From Holosporales bacterium (GTDB lineage: Bacteria; Pseudomonadota; Alphaproteobacteria; UBA3830; JAIRMZ01), in NCBI GenBank assembly GCA_031279495.1, contig JAITIJ010000002.1, forward strand, positions 1 to 10,480: DNA of 10,480 nt. The letters run 5' to 3'. A program made the position numbers and the translations under genes. Below, in pieces: positions 1 through 7,761 of the stretch. The notes under the pieces are model-generated. The model did not search any database. It was not told where the DNA came from and was given only the letters and a program-made list of their open reading frames with translations. Each line of letters starts with the position of its first letter. Position 1 is the stretch's first letter.

Positions 1-1026
1 AGAGCCAAGCGTATTCTGTCTGTAGCAGTTTACAATCACTATAAACGTATTGCGCACGGAACCCAAAATGGCGATGTTGAACTCTCAAAGTCCAACATTT
101 TGCTGATAGGGCCAACAGGATGCGGCAAGACATTGCTTGCACAAACGTTGGCGCGTGTTCTTGATGTTCCCTTTACTATGGCTGACGCCACGGCACTGAC
201 AGAGGCGGGTTATGTTGGGGAAGACGTGGAGAACATTATCCTTAAGCTTCTACAAGCGTCAGATTACAATGTGGAACGCGCGCAGCGTGGCATTGTTTAC
301 ATTGATGAGATCGACAAAATTTCCCGTAAATCAGAGAATCCGTCCATCACCCGAGATGTTTCTGGAGAAGGTGTCCAACAGGCATTGCTGAAAATTATGG
401 AAGGTACGGTAGCTTCCGTTCCACCCCAAGGGGGGCGTAAGCACCCTCAACAAGAATTTTTGCAGGTCGATACAACGAACATTTTGTTTATTTGCGGTGG
501 CGCTTTCGCAGGCCTTGAAAAAATTATCTCCGTACGCGGCCAAACGACTTCGATAGGATTCGAGGCAAAAGTGGGAACACCAAGCAATCAAGAAGTAGGT
601 GCCTTATTTGCTAAGGTAGAACCAGAGGATTTGCTGAAATTTGGTCTTATCCCAGAATTTGTCGGGCGCTTGCCCATCGTGGCGACGCTTTCAGATCTAG
701 ATGAGCAATCTCTCATGAAAATCCTGACAGAACCGAAGAACGCACTGGTCAAGCAATATAAATGTTTTTTTGAGATGGAAGATGTTAAATTGCGATTTAC
801 GGATGACTCTCTCTCTGCTATCGCTCATAAAGCTCTGGAAAGAAAAACGGGCGCACGAGGCTTGCGATCAATCATGGAAGCAGCTCTTCTTGACACAATG
901 TACGAGCTTCCTGAGTTCAGCGATGTGGAAGAAATCGTCATCAATAAAGATACAATAGAAAACGGAGGACACCCCCTAAAAATACACGCAAGATCCTTAG
1001 CTAAACCAAAACCTGAAACTGCATAA
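1..1026 (+). CDS. clpX: ATP-dependent Clp protease ATP-binding subunit ClpX (5' end outside window)
   Basis: AAA+ unfoldase that recognises tagged proteins and threads them into the ClpP peptidase in the cytoplasm. The reading frame is open from base 1, so the gene starts upstream; the N-terminal zinc-binding domain is not in view. The ATG at 100 lies inside the AAA+ domain and is not the start. Visible motifs are Walker A GPTGCGKT from base 109, the GYVG pore loop at 208-219, Walker B with IDEID around 301-315, the RKH loop at 436-444, and the IGF loop at 553-561 that docks on ClpP, so a ClpP partner is expected. The sensor-2 segment GARGLRS lies in the C-terminal subdomain. The gene ends in TAA, 15 bases before the lon ATG. 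The order clpX-lon is common in Proteobacteria. No lesion is seen. Confidence 0.97.
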   Translation, partial: RAKRILSVAVYNHYKRIAHGTQNGDVELSKSNILLIGPTGCGKTLLAQTLARVLDVPFTMADATALTEAGYVGEDVENIILKLLQASDYNVERAQRGIVYIDEIDKISRKSENPSITRDVSGEGVQQALLKIMEGTVASVPPQGGRKHPQQEFLQVDTTNILFICGGAFAGLEKIISVRGQTTSIGFEAKVGTPSNQEVGALFAKVEPEDLLKFGLIPEFVGRLPIVATLSDLDEQSLMKILTEPKNALVKQYKCFFEMEDVKLRFTDDSLSAIAHKALERKTGARGLRSIMEAALLDTMYELPEFSDVEEIVINKDTIENGGHPLKIHARSLAKPKPETA

Positions 1027-1041
1027 GCGTTGAGGCTTCTT

Positions 1042-3453
1042 ATGAGTGAAGAAAGAGAAGAAGAAAAGCATCCTGAAGAAGCCGCGTTCTGCTTGCCTGT
1101 TTTACCTCTTCGAGATCTTGTCGTTTTCCCGCGCATGATTGTACCTCTTTTTGTTGGAAGAGAACGCTCGATTCGGTCTTTAGAATATATCATGAAAAAA
1201 GAGGATAAGAGGATCCTGTTGTCTGCACAGAAGGATCCTCAGAAGGACGATCCGTCTCCAGGCGACATTTTCGATATTGGTACGGTTTCCTCTGTTTTGC
1301 AGTTGCTACGCCTTCCGGATGGGACGGTCAAAATCCTGGTTGAGGGACTCTTTCGTGGTCGTGTTCTAAACTATACGAACGCAACAGATTACTGCGAAGC
1401 CGAAATAGAAGAGGTCTTAGATATTGTCGATAAAGAGAAAGAGATCACCGCCTTAGTCCGCACCCTGATGGATCAATTTGAGGTATACATCAAACTTCAC
1501 CGGCGCATTTCGCCAGATGTTATGACGGCTTTAAAGCAAGAGGTCTCTCCAGGACGACTGGCGGATATTATCGCATCTCACCTTTTGCTACGCATTCCTG
1601 ATAAACAGCGCATCCTAGAAATACCTACATTATCAAAGCGACTAGAGCTTATCGCTTCTTACTTAGAGGCTGAAGTTGGGGTAATGCAAGTGGAGCGTCG
1701 CATTCGCAGTCGCATCAAACGCCAGATGGAAAAGACGCAGCGGGACTACTATCTAAACGAACAGATGAAGGCCATCCAACACGAACTCGGCGAACAGGAA
1801 AACGCCAATGGAGAGCTTGATGAGCTGGAAGCCAAGATTAAGAAAACGAAACTTAGCAAAGAAGCGCGCGAGCGCGCAACATCAGAGCTTAAAAAACTCA
1901 GGTCTATGGCGCCTATGTCTGCCGAAGCCACTGTTGTTCGCAATTACCTAGATTGCTTACTAGGTGTTCCTTGGGGCAAGAAAACAACCGTCAACAAAAG
2001 CCTTAAAAAAGCACAAGAAGTGTTGGATGCCGACCATTATGGACTGAAGAAAGTAAAAGATCGAATTTTAGAGTACTTGGCCGTCCAGAATCGTGTTGAG
2101 AAAGTAACGGGACAGGTATTGTGTCTAGTTGGTCCTCCAGGCGTTGGGAAAACGTCGTTAGCGCGTTCTATTGCACGAGCAACAGGTCGCACTTTTGTGC
2201 GTATTTCTTTGGGCGGTGTACACGATGAGTCCGAGATTCGTGGACATCGCCGTACGTATATCGGTTCTATGCCGGGAAAGATCATTCAAGGCATGCGTAA
2301 AGCAGGAGTGACAAATCCGTTATTTCTGCTTGATGAGATCGATAAACTTGGACACGATTTTCGTGGAGATCCTGCTTCGGCCCTTCTAGAGGTCCTAGAC
2401 CCTGAACAAAACGCAAGCTTTAACGATCATTACCTGGAAGTTGATTATGATCTATCTGATGTCATGTTTTTAACGACAGCCAATACCCTTCATTTGTCAC
2501 AGCCTTTACTCGACAGATTGGAAACTATTCGTCTTTCTGGATATACAGAAGATGAGAAGATCGCGATCGGGCAAACATACTTGTTGCCGAAGCAGCAAAG
2601 ACTTAATGGATTGAAAGAAAAAGAGTTTTCCGTTTCAGAACATGCGCTGCGGGATATTGTGCGATTTTATACACGAGAAGCCGGTGTTCGCAATTTGGAA
2701 CGCGAAATAGCCAATCTTGCGCGCAAATCTGTACGCAAGATCCTAGCAGCAGAAGAGAAGGGTAAAACCCAACACATAAGTATCACTCGGCGCAATCTGA
2801 AAGAGTTTGCGGGCATTCCACGCTTTACAATCGGAGAGGCTGAAGGACACGACCTTGTAGGAGTGACGACAGGTCTAGCCTGGACAGAAGCGGGAGGAGA
2901 GCTTTTATCTATAGAAGCTGTTATTCTCCCAGGCAAAGGAAAAATGCTTATTACAGGCAAGCTTGGGGATGTGATGCAGGAGTCCATTCAAGCGGCTGCC
3001 AGTTTTGTACGTTCTCAATCTGAAAGATATGCCATAGACCCGGAATTCTTCGAAAAGAAAGATATTCACGTGCATGTTCCCGAAGGAGCTACCCCTAAAG
3101 ACGGCCCGTCTGCTGGCGTTGCCATGGTTACTTCTATCGTTTCGGCTTTAACGGGCATTCCCGTGCGAAAGGATATCGCAATGACAGGGGAAATCACTTT
3201 ACGTGGTCGTGTTTTGCCCATTGGAGGACTTAAAGAAAAAGCTTTAGCTGCAAGACGCGGTAATATTAGAATAATCTTCATTCCACATGATAATAAGAAG
3301 GACCTAGAAGAGCTCCCAGAGAATGTGCGCAAAGACATGACCATGATTCCAGTTCTTTTCGTCGATGAGGTTCTAGAGCAAGCGCTTGTGAGATGCCCTA
3401 CCTCTAAGAAGAAAACGCGTTGTGTTCCGCGTGGCAGTTCGGCATCTACCTAA
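1042..3453 (+). CDS. lon: ATP-dependent protease Lon (endopeptidase La)
   Basis: Cytoplasmic AAA+ serine protease that degrades misfolded and regulatory proteins. The 803 residues are a normal length for bacterial LonA. The N-terminal substrate domain begins at LPVLPLRDLVVFP, a charged coiled-coil linker lies at about 215-295, Walker A GPPGVGKT starts at residue 364, and Walker B LLDEID has its Asp at 431. The C-terminal protease domain holds the catalytic dyad: Ser690 in PKDGPSAG and Lys733 in GGLKEK, spaced 43 residues apart as in E. coli Lon (Ser679/Lys722). I chose ATG 1042 over TTG 1030 because TGAGG at 1031-1035 sits six bases upstream. The gene follows clpX closely and is probably cotranscribed with it, though a separate heat-shock promoter outside the window cannot be judged. 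It appears intact and functional. Confidence 0.97.
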   Translation: MSEEREEEKHPEEAAFCLPVLPLRDLVVFPRMIVPLFVGRERSIRSLEYIMKKEDKRILLSAQKDPQKDDPSPGDIFDIGTVSSVLQLLRLPDGTVKILVEGLFRGRVLNYTNATDYCEAEIEEVLDIVDKEKEITALVRTLMDQFEVYIKLHRRISPDVMTALKQEVSPGRLADIIASHLLLRIPDKQRILEIPTLSKRLELIASYLEAEVGVMQVERRIRSRIKRQMEKTQRDYYLNEQMKAIQHELGEQENANGELDELEAKIKKTKLSKEARERATSELKKLRSMAPMSAEATVVRNYLDCLLGVPWGKKTTVNKSLKKAQEVLDADHYGLKKVKDRILEYLAVQNRVEKVTGQVLCLVGPPGVGKTSLARSIARATGRTFVRISLGGVHDESEIRGHRRTYIGSMPGKIIQGMRKAGVTNPLFLLDEIDKLGHDFRGDPASALLEVLDPEQNASFNDHYLEVDYDLSDVMFLTTANTLHLSQPLLDRLETIRLSGYTEDEKIAIGQTYLLPKQQRLNGLKEKEFSVSEHALRDIVRFYTREAGVRNLEREIANLARKSVRKILAAEEKGKTQHISITRRNLKEFAGIPRFTIGEAEGHDLVGVTTGLAWTEAGGELLSIEAVILPGKGKMLITGKLGDVMQESIQAAASFVRSQSERYAIDPEFFEKKDIHVHVPEGATPKDGPSAGVAMVTSIVSALTGIPVRKDIAMTGEITLRGRVLPIGGLKEKALAARRGNIRIIFIPHDNKKDLEELPENVRKDMTMIPVLFVDEVLEQALVRCPTSKKKTRCVPRGSSAST

Positions 3454-3493
3454 AACACCTCCGATAAAACTTTCGAGAACATAGAGGATACGA

Positions 3494-3586
3494 ATGTTAC
3501 CGTATGAGGATCTACTCAAATCAATTGTTCGTTATTTTACTATATTCTGCGTGCGTACTGTGGCTCTGCGCTGTAATTTTCCTTAA
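3494..3586 (+). CDS. Possible 30-residue mini-ORF between lon and ymdB
   Basis: A 30-codon frame (ATG to TAA) in the gap after lon. AGAGGA at 3483-3488 lies five bases before the ATG, a spacing as good as at the recognised genes here. The product begins MLPYEDLLKSIVRY and then becomes hydrophobic and Cys-containing. I do not recognise it. It could be a real small protein, a translated leader for the next gene, or the 5' remnant of a decayed gene; the first ten residues look like an ordinary amphipathic helix start and the rest less so. The frame is short enough to be chance. Confidence 0.25.
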   Translation: MLPYEDLLKSIVRYFTIFCVRTVALRCNFP

Positions 3587-3624
3587 TTCTTGCAGAAAGG
3601 CTTGTTTTGTTGTGCAATGTCCCA

Positions 3625-4446
3625 ATGATACGTCTGATTTTTTTAGGGGATATCGCTAGTCGTGCCGGACGCCAATGCGTAGAGAGCCATCTGCCGATAT
3701 TGCGAAAACGATACAGTCCTAGTTGCGTGATTGCTAACGTCGATAATGCGGCACACGGAATTGGTGTCACTCTAGAAATCGTTCAGCAATTGCATGAGAT
3801 GGGTGTGGATATCTGCACCGGTGGTAATCACGTTTTGGATAGAAAAGAAAGTCGGCAAGCACTGACGCAGTGTCCTTACCTTATTCGTCCTCTCAATCAT
3901 CTTGTATCTCTTCCTGGAGCAGACAATTGCCTGTTTTCTTTACCAAATGGCGAGAAAATTGTCGTCTTTCAGTTGCTTGGAAGTATGCATATGCCTACTC
4001 CTGTAGAGAGCCCTTTCATCGCTGCAGATCGTTTCTTAAGAAATTACACATTAGGAAGGAGCGTCTCTGCTGTTTTTGTGGATTTCCATGCAGAGGTGAC
4101 ATCAGAGAAAATGGCACTTGCCCATTATCTTGATGGGCGTGTATCAGCGGTTATTGGAACGCACACGCATATTCCCTCTGCCGATACATTTATTTTGCCG
4201 AAAGGGACCGCTTACCAAACAGATACAGGTATGTGCGGAGACTATGCTTCGGTGATTGGAATGATGCCAAAAGCTGCTATTGATCGCTTTTTGTATCCTT
4301 ATCACACGATTCCTCTTACTCCGACGAAGGGAGAAGCCACGCTTTGCGGAACACTTATTGATATTAATCCATCTTCTGGACAAGCACAGGCTATCTTCCC
4401 TATACGTCTTGGAGGTGTTCTTCCAGCCCATTTACCAGCACTATAA
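3625..4446 (+). CDS. ymdB: YmdB/TIGR00282-family metallophosphoesterase
   Basis: Dinuclear metal phosphoesterase of the TIGR00282 family; Bacillus YmdB is a 2',3'-cyclic nucleotide phosphodiesterase affecting RNA turnover and biofilm behaviour. The role in this lineage is unknown. Its 273 residues fit the family. Probable metal ligands are Asp9 (FLGDI), Asp40-Asn41 (where most relatives have Glu-Asn), Asn68-His69 (GGNHVLD), His155 (VDFHAE), His180 and His182 (GTHTHIPSAD). The C-terminal TDTGMCGDYASVIGM stretch is also typical. ATG 3625 matches the usual family N-terminus but has no SD. A TTG at 3607 has AAAGG at 3596-3600 six bases upstream and would add six residues, so the true start is uncertain. 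The gene ends 61 bases before gltX. Apart from the conservative Glu-to-Asp change, nothing suggests loss of activity. Confidence 0.9.
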   Translation: MIRLIFLGDIASRAGRQCVESHLPILRKRYSPSCVIANVDNAAHGIGVTLEIVQQLHEMGVDICTGGNHVLDRKESRQALTQCPYLIRPLNHLVSLPGADNCLFSLPNGEKIVVFQLLGSMHMPTPVESPFIAADRFLRNYTLGRSVSAVFVDFHAEVTSEKMALAHYLDGRVSAVIGTHTHIPSADTFILPKGTAYQTDTGMCGDYASVIGMMPKAAIDRFLYPYHTIPLTPTKGEATLCGTLIDINPSSGQAQAIFPIRLGGVLPAHLPAL

Positions 4447-4455
4447 ATTTAGCAT

Positions 4456-4497
4456 AAGGGTGCAAGTAACGATCTTTCCACCCTTCTCTTGCAAGAG
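4456..4497 (+). promoter_or_regulatory. Inverted repeats in the gltX leader
   Basis: Three overlapping dyads fill the short gap before gltX. AAGGGTG (4456-4462) pairs with CACCCTT (4479-4485) around a 16-base loop. TGCAAG (4461-4466) can instead pair with CTTGCA (4488-4493), sharing two bases with the first stem. CTCTTGCAAGAG (4486-4497) is a perfect 12-base palindrome that covers most of the likely gltX SD (AAGAGA, 4493-4498). The pairing is seen in the sequence; any control of gltX translation, or protein binding, is inference. There is no U-tract, so a simple intrinsic terminator is unlikely. Confidence 0.3.
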
Positions 4498-4507
4498 ATT
4501 CCGGAAT

Positions 4508-5899
4508 ATGCAACCTTTCCGTATGGGTATGAAATGGGTTCGTTTTGCTCCATCTCCTACGGGGTTGCTACATGTAGGAAATGCGCGAGCAGCACTGCTA
4601 AATTACCTTTACGCGCAGCAGGAAGGTGCGCAATTTCTTTTACGTATTGACGATACGGATACCGAGCGTTCAAAACCGGAATTTGTCGAGGCTATCAAAC
4701 ACGATCTCGGTTGGTTAGGAATTTCGTGGAATCGCATAGAATTTCAATCCGCACGTTTATCACAGTATAAGCACGCTGCTGAGCAACTACGCTCTATTGG
4801 TCGGCTGTATCCATGTTACGAAACACCTGAAGAGTTAGCATTTCAGCGAAAGGCCCTTTTAACCCAAGGAAAACCACCCGTTTACAACCGTGCGGCTTTG
4901 ACACTTTCCATTAAAGAGCGCAAGAGCCTTGAAGAAGCTGGACGCATTCCTTACTGGCGCTTTCGACTTCACGAAGATCGTATCAGCTGGGAAGACGGTA
5001 TTTACAGCACAAGAATCTTTGAAGGGACTTACGCCAGTGATCCTGTCCTTATTCGCGCTGATGGTGTGCCTGTCTACACATTGGCTTCTGTTGTGGACGA
5101 TCTGGAATTCGGCATCAGCTGTGTCATCCGCGGAGCAGACCATATCACCAACACTGCAGTTCAGATTCAACTTCTAGAGGCTCTGAATCCTACCGGCGTG
5201 GCCCATATTTCCTGGGCGCATTATCCTTTGTTTCGCATGCGTTCGGGTGAGGAGCTTTCGAAGCGCGCAGGAAGTATGAGTCTTCAAAGTTTGCGCGAAG
5301 AGGGAATTCACCCTTTAGCTGTAAATAGCTTCTTGGCAACACTTGGTACATCTGAGGCGTTAGACTCCAGTCTTTCTCTGGAGGATCTTATTGCGCGCTT
5401 CGGTCTAACCAAAATCAACTTGGCAGAGGCGCAATTTGATCCTCAAGATCTCCGCCGCTTTAATCAACATGTGCTGAGCAAGCTATCCTTCAAGGCTGTT
5501 GAAACAGACTTATATCAAGCTGGAATAACGATCTCGCCAGAATTCTGGGTCGCTGTCCGAGAAAACATAAATTCTTTGAAAGACGTAGCACGATGGAAAG
5601 AAATCTGTTTCGGCACTCCTTTTTTGGAGACACCTGAAGAGGATCTCTCGTTCTTAAAGGCTTGTCTACATTGCGCAGAAAACGCATCTGATACATTTGC
5701 TGATTCCAGTACATGGGAATCTTTTGTCAAAGAATTATCTCAATCTACAGGGCGGCGCGGGCGGCATCTTTTTCATTCCTTGCGACGTGTTTTAACGGGA
5801 CAAGATTCGGGTCCAGAATTGCATGTTTTAATTTCCTTTATAGGGCGCACCCGTATGATGGAAAGAATTAGGGGACAAATAAGTGCTACAGCTTTATAA
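4508..5899 (+). CDS. gltX: Glutamyl-tRNA synthetase
   Basis: Class I aminoacyl-tRNA synthetase that attaches glutamate to tRNA in the cytoplasm. Starting at ATG 4508 the product has 463 residues, normal for the family. The Rossmann-fold signature reads FAPSPTGLLHVGN, with the HIGH-type motif HVGN at 22-25. The KMSKS equivalent is LSKR at 250-253. GADHITNTAVQIQLLEAL and the C-terminal anticodon-binding part are also typical and look alphaproteobacterial. The frame stays open upstream into ymdB, but that extension has no homology; ATG 4508 has AAGAGA at 4493-4498, and ATG 4523 and 4529 are alternatives. Many alphaproteobacteria carry two GltX paralogues, one of which may also charge tRNA-Gln for later amidation. 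Which type this is cannot be settled here. The end overlaps cysS by 17 bases. Confidence 0.96.
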   Translation: MQPFRMGMKWVRFAPSPTGLLHVGNARAALLNYLYAQQEGAQFLLRIDDTDTERSKPEFVEAIKHDLGWLGISWNRIEFQSARLSQYKHAAEQLRSIGRLYPCYETPEELAFQRKALLTQGKPPVYNRAALTLSIKERKSLEEAGRIPYWRFRLHEDRISWEDGIYSTRIFEGTYASDPVLIRADGVPVYTLASVVDDLEFGISCVIRGADHITNTAVQIQLLEALNPTGVAHISWAHYPLFRMRSGEELSKRAGSMSLQSLREEGIHPLAVNSFLATLGTSEALDSSLSLEDLIARFGLTKINLAEAQFDPQDLRRFNQHVLSKLSFKAVETDLYQAGITISPEFWVAVRENINSLKDVARWKEICFGTPFLETPEEDLSFLKACLHCAENASDTFADSSTWESFVKELSQSTGRRGRHLFHSLRRVLTGQDSGPELHVLISFIGRTRMMERIRGQISATAL

Positions 5900-7256
5900 T
5901 ACACTGACACAACGCATCGAGCCATTTGTCCCTCCGCAGGAAGATAAAATCGGGATGTACGTCTGTGGACCAACGGTTTACGATCGTCCACATGTGGGAA
6001 ACGCTCGTCCCATTGTTGTCTTCGACATTCTTTATCGCGTGCTAGCACAGCTTTATCCATTGGTCGTTTATGTGCGCAACATTACAGATATTGACGATAA
6101 AATTAACGCTCGTGCCGCAGAACGTAAGATTTCCATTAAAGAATTGACAATGGAAATAGAGGAAGTTTTCCGCGCAGATTTAGAGCATTTAGGAGTTCTT
6201 CCTCCTACATTTGAACCGCATGCTACAGACCATATCTTAGAGATCATTTGCTTGATCATGGAGATTATTACGGCGGGATACGCCTACGAAAAAGAAGGTC
6301 ACGTTCTTTTCCGCGTACGGAAGGATCCTCAGTATGGACGACTCTCTCATCGCAATATCGACGATATGATAGCAGGCAGCCGAGTAGAGGTGGCTCCCTA
6401 CAAAGAAGATCCTCTGGATTTCGTTCTATGGAAACCTTCTTCCATGGATCAGCCAGGTTGGGATAGCCCTTGGGGAAGAGGCCGTCCAGGATGGCATATA
6501 GAATGCTCTGCCATGAGTCAGAAATACCTCAGCAATACATTCGATATTCACGGAGGAGGTCAAGACCTTATCTTTCCCCATCATGAAAACGAAATCGCGC
6601 AAAGTTGTGCTGCGAACAATGGGACTCTTATGGCGCATACATGGGTGCATAATGGCATTGTGTTGATGGATGGCCAGAAGATGTCCAAATCGTTGGGTAA
6701 CGTGCTTCCTCTTGCTACAGCTCTAGAGGCCTTTGATGGTGAAGTGATACGTTACTTCTTTCTGTCTACACACTATAGAAAGCCGTTGGATTGGACCCAG
6801 ACTGGCCTAGAGCAAGCCAAACGGAGTGTAACACGCTTGTTTGGGGCCTTGCGAGATGCGGTTCTTCCTGTGGCAACTTCTTATGATCACACGAAAAGCG
6901 CTGTTTTCGAGGCGCTATGTGATGATCTGAATACGCCTCAAGCTTTGTTCTTGTTGCAAGAGAAAGCAAACGCTATTTACAAGGAATCCGATGCACAGAA
7001 AAAAGCGAATCTGCAAGAAGAATTACTGCGTGAAGCGCATATGATCGGACTGCTTGAGAAGGATGCGACTAATTGGCTGCAAGGACCGCATCTTGCTGAT
7101 TTTTCAGCAACAGAAATCGATCGTCTTATAAAGGAGCGCGCTGATGCCCGTGCCGCCAATGATTTCGCTCGATCTGATGCTATTCGCGATACACTGTTTC
7201 AAAAGGGAATTGCTCTGGAGGATACGGCAGAAGGAACACGATGGTATCGCACATAA
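5883..7256 (+). CDS. cysS: Cysteinyl-tRNA synthetase
   Basis: Class I synthetase that charges tRNA-Cys in the cytoplasm, 457 residues, the usual length. It starts at GTG 5883, inside the end of gltX, with AGGGGA at 5870-5875 seven bases upstream, so the two genes are probably translationally coupled. Zinc ligands that select cysteine are visible: Cys28 in YVCGPTVYD, Cys208 in WHIECSAMS, His233 and Glu237 in FPHHENE, matching E. coli Cys28, Cys209, His234 and Glu238. The HIGH-type motif is HVGN at 37-40 and KMSKS is at 266-270. The C-terminal domain has the usual RxxARxxNDFxxSDxIR signature. The gene appears intact and ends in TAA; no convincing intrinsic terminator follows. Confidence 0.97.
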   Translation: MLQLYNTLTQRIEPFVPPQEDKIGMYVCGPTVYDRPHVGNARPIVVFDILYRVLAQLYPLVVYVRNITDIDDKINARAAERKISIKELTMEIEEVFRADLEHLGVLPPTFEPHATDHILEIICLIMEIITAGYAYEKEGHVLFRVRKDPQYGRLSHRNIDDMIAGSRVEVAPYKEDPLDFVLWKPSSMDQPGWDSPWGRGRPGWHIECSAMSQKYLSNTFDIHGGGQDLIFPHHENEIAQSCAANNGTLMAHTWVHNGIVLMDGQKMSKSLGNVLPLATALEAFDGEVIRYFFLSTHYRKPLDWTQTGLEQAKRSVTRLFGALRDAVLPVATSYDHTKSAVFEALCDDLNTPQALFLLQEKANAIYKESDAQKKANLQEELLREAHMIGLLEKDATNWLQGPHLADFSATEIDRLIKERADARAANDFARSDAIRDTLFQKGIALEDTAEGTRWYRT

Positions 7257-7445
7257 TGTGATGTTTGGCTCTGCGTAGCAGAACGAAACAGCACCTTCTG
7301 TAAGCAATAAAGAGATGGGGGAGAGGGTCCCAAGCGGTTTTCTGAAAACAAAAGTATAACAACTTATCTCTGTTTTCGATATCTGAGAGGCAACAAGAAA
7401 AAAACGTGAGCACATCTCTTATCTTGCAACATCTTCTGCCGAAAT
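7257..7445. other. Non-coding spacer after cysS
   Basis: No convincing gene is seen on either strand. Two weak dyads, TCTGC/GCAGA (7270-7274 and 7278-7282) and GTTTT/AAAAC (7337-7341 and 7345-7349), have no U-tract and are not good terminators. The stretch ends at the promoter of the next, broken gene. Confidence 0.5.
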
Positions 7446-7472
7446 TTGATGGAAAGGCTTTTTGTGTATAAT
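7446..7472 (+). promoter_or_regulatory. Sigma-70-type promoter for the broken secreted gene
   Basis: A perfect TATAAT at 7467-7472 is preceded by TTGATG at 7446-7451 (four of six -35 consensus bases). The spacer is 15 bases, shorter than the ideal 17. Transcription would begin near 7479 and give a leader of about 50 bases, ending in AAAGGG (7517-7522) six bases before the ATG at 7529. This is the clearest promoter in the window and it serves a gene whose coding frame is interrupted. Assignment is by consensus only. Confidence 0.55.
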
Positions 7473-7740
7473 CCGCTCTATGGATTGAAAGTCATAGTAA
7501 TTTTCACCAAATTAGTAAAGGGAAAAACATGAGTTATACATATAAATTACTTGCTGCCGTAGCTGTGACTTTTTGAGCGAATGCAATGCATGCGCTCTTC
7601 CCCTTAGACGAAGAGTGTATGCCATTTAACCAAGCAATCGAACAGATAAGGCAAGGAGATTTAGCTACACAGCTCCGAGCTTTTAAAAGTATAATTCAAA
7701 TAGCGAATACTCCTTGTGGGGATTTTCCTTCTGAAGGCGA

Positions 7741-7747
7741 AAAAAAC
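7741..7747 (+). other. In-phase A AAA AAC slippery heptamer
   Basis: Within the upstream frame the codons are GAA AAA AAC, so A AAA AAC lies in exactly the phase needed for -1 slippage. Slippage leads into the 7762-8136 frame, which is open from 7735. An AAGG lies only three bases upstream, closer than the SD spacing known to help -1 slippage in dnaX. I see no strong stem-loop 5-9 bases downstream; TTGGA/TCCAA at 7783-7795 is weak and too far. A one-base indel in the A7 run explains the same facts more simply. Confidence 0.3.
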
Positions 7748-7761
7748 AACAACGCAGAGCA

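Noticed and set aside
3518..3546. A possible promoter before ymdB (TTGTTC and TATATT).
   Set aside because: The elements are only 10 bases apart and no better pairing with 16-18 base spacing is visible.
4280..4507. Upstream extension of the gltX frame to give a 539-residue protein.
   Set aside because: The extra 76 residues come from antiphase reading of ymdB and the leader, and the synthetase signature starts right after ATG 4508.
7314..7385. A tRNA-like look (GGGAGAGGGTCCCAAGCGG, then GTATAA and TTTTCGATAT), recalling tRNA-Tyr.
   Set aside because: I cannot build a five-pair anticodon stem, a T-arm or a matching acceptor stem, and there is no CCA-like end. The similarity is limited to the D-arm-like start.
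7104..7415. Minus-strand frames of 103 and 77 codons across the end of cysS and the spacer.
   Set aside because: They lie largely antisense to cysS, have no SD and no family resemblance, and all other genes run on the + strand.
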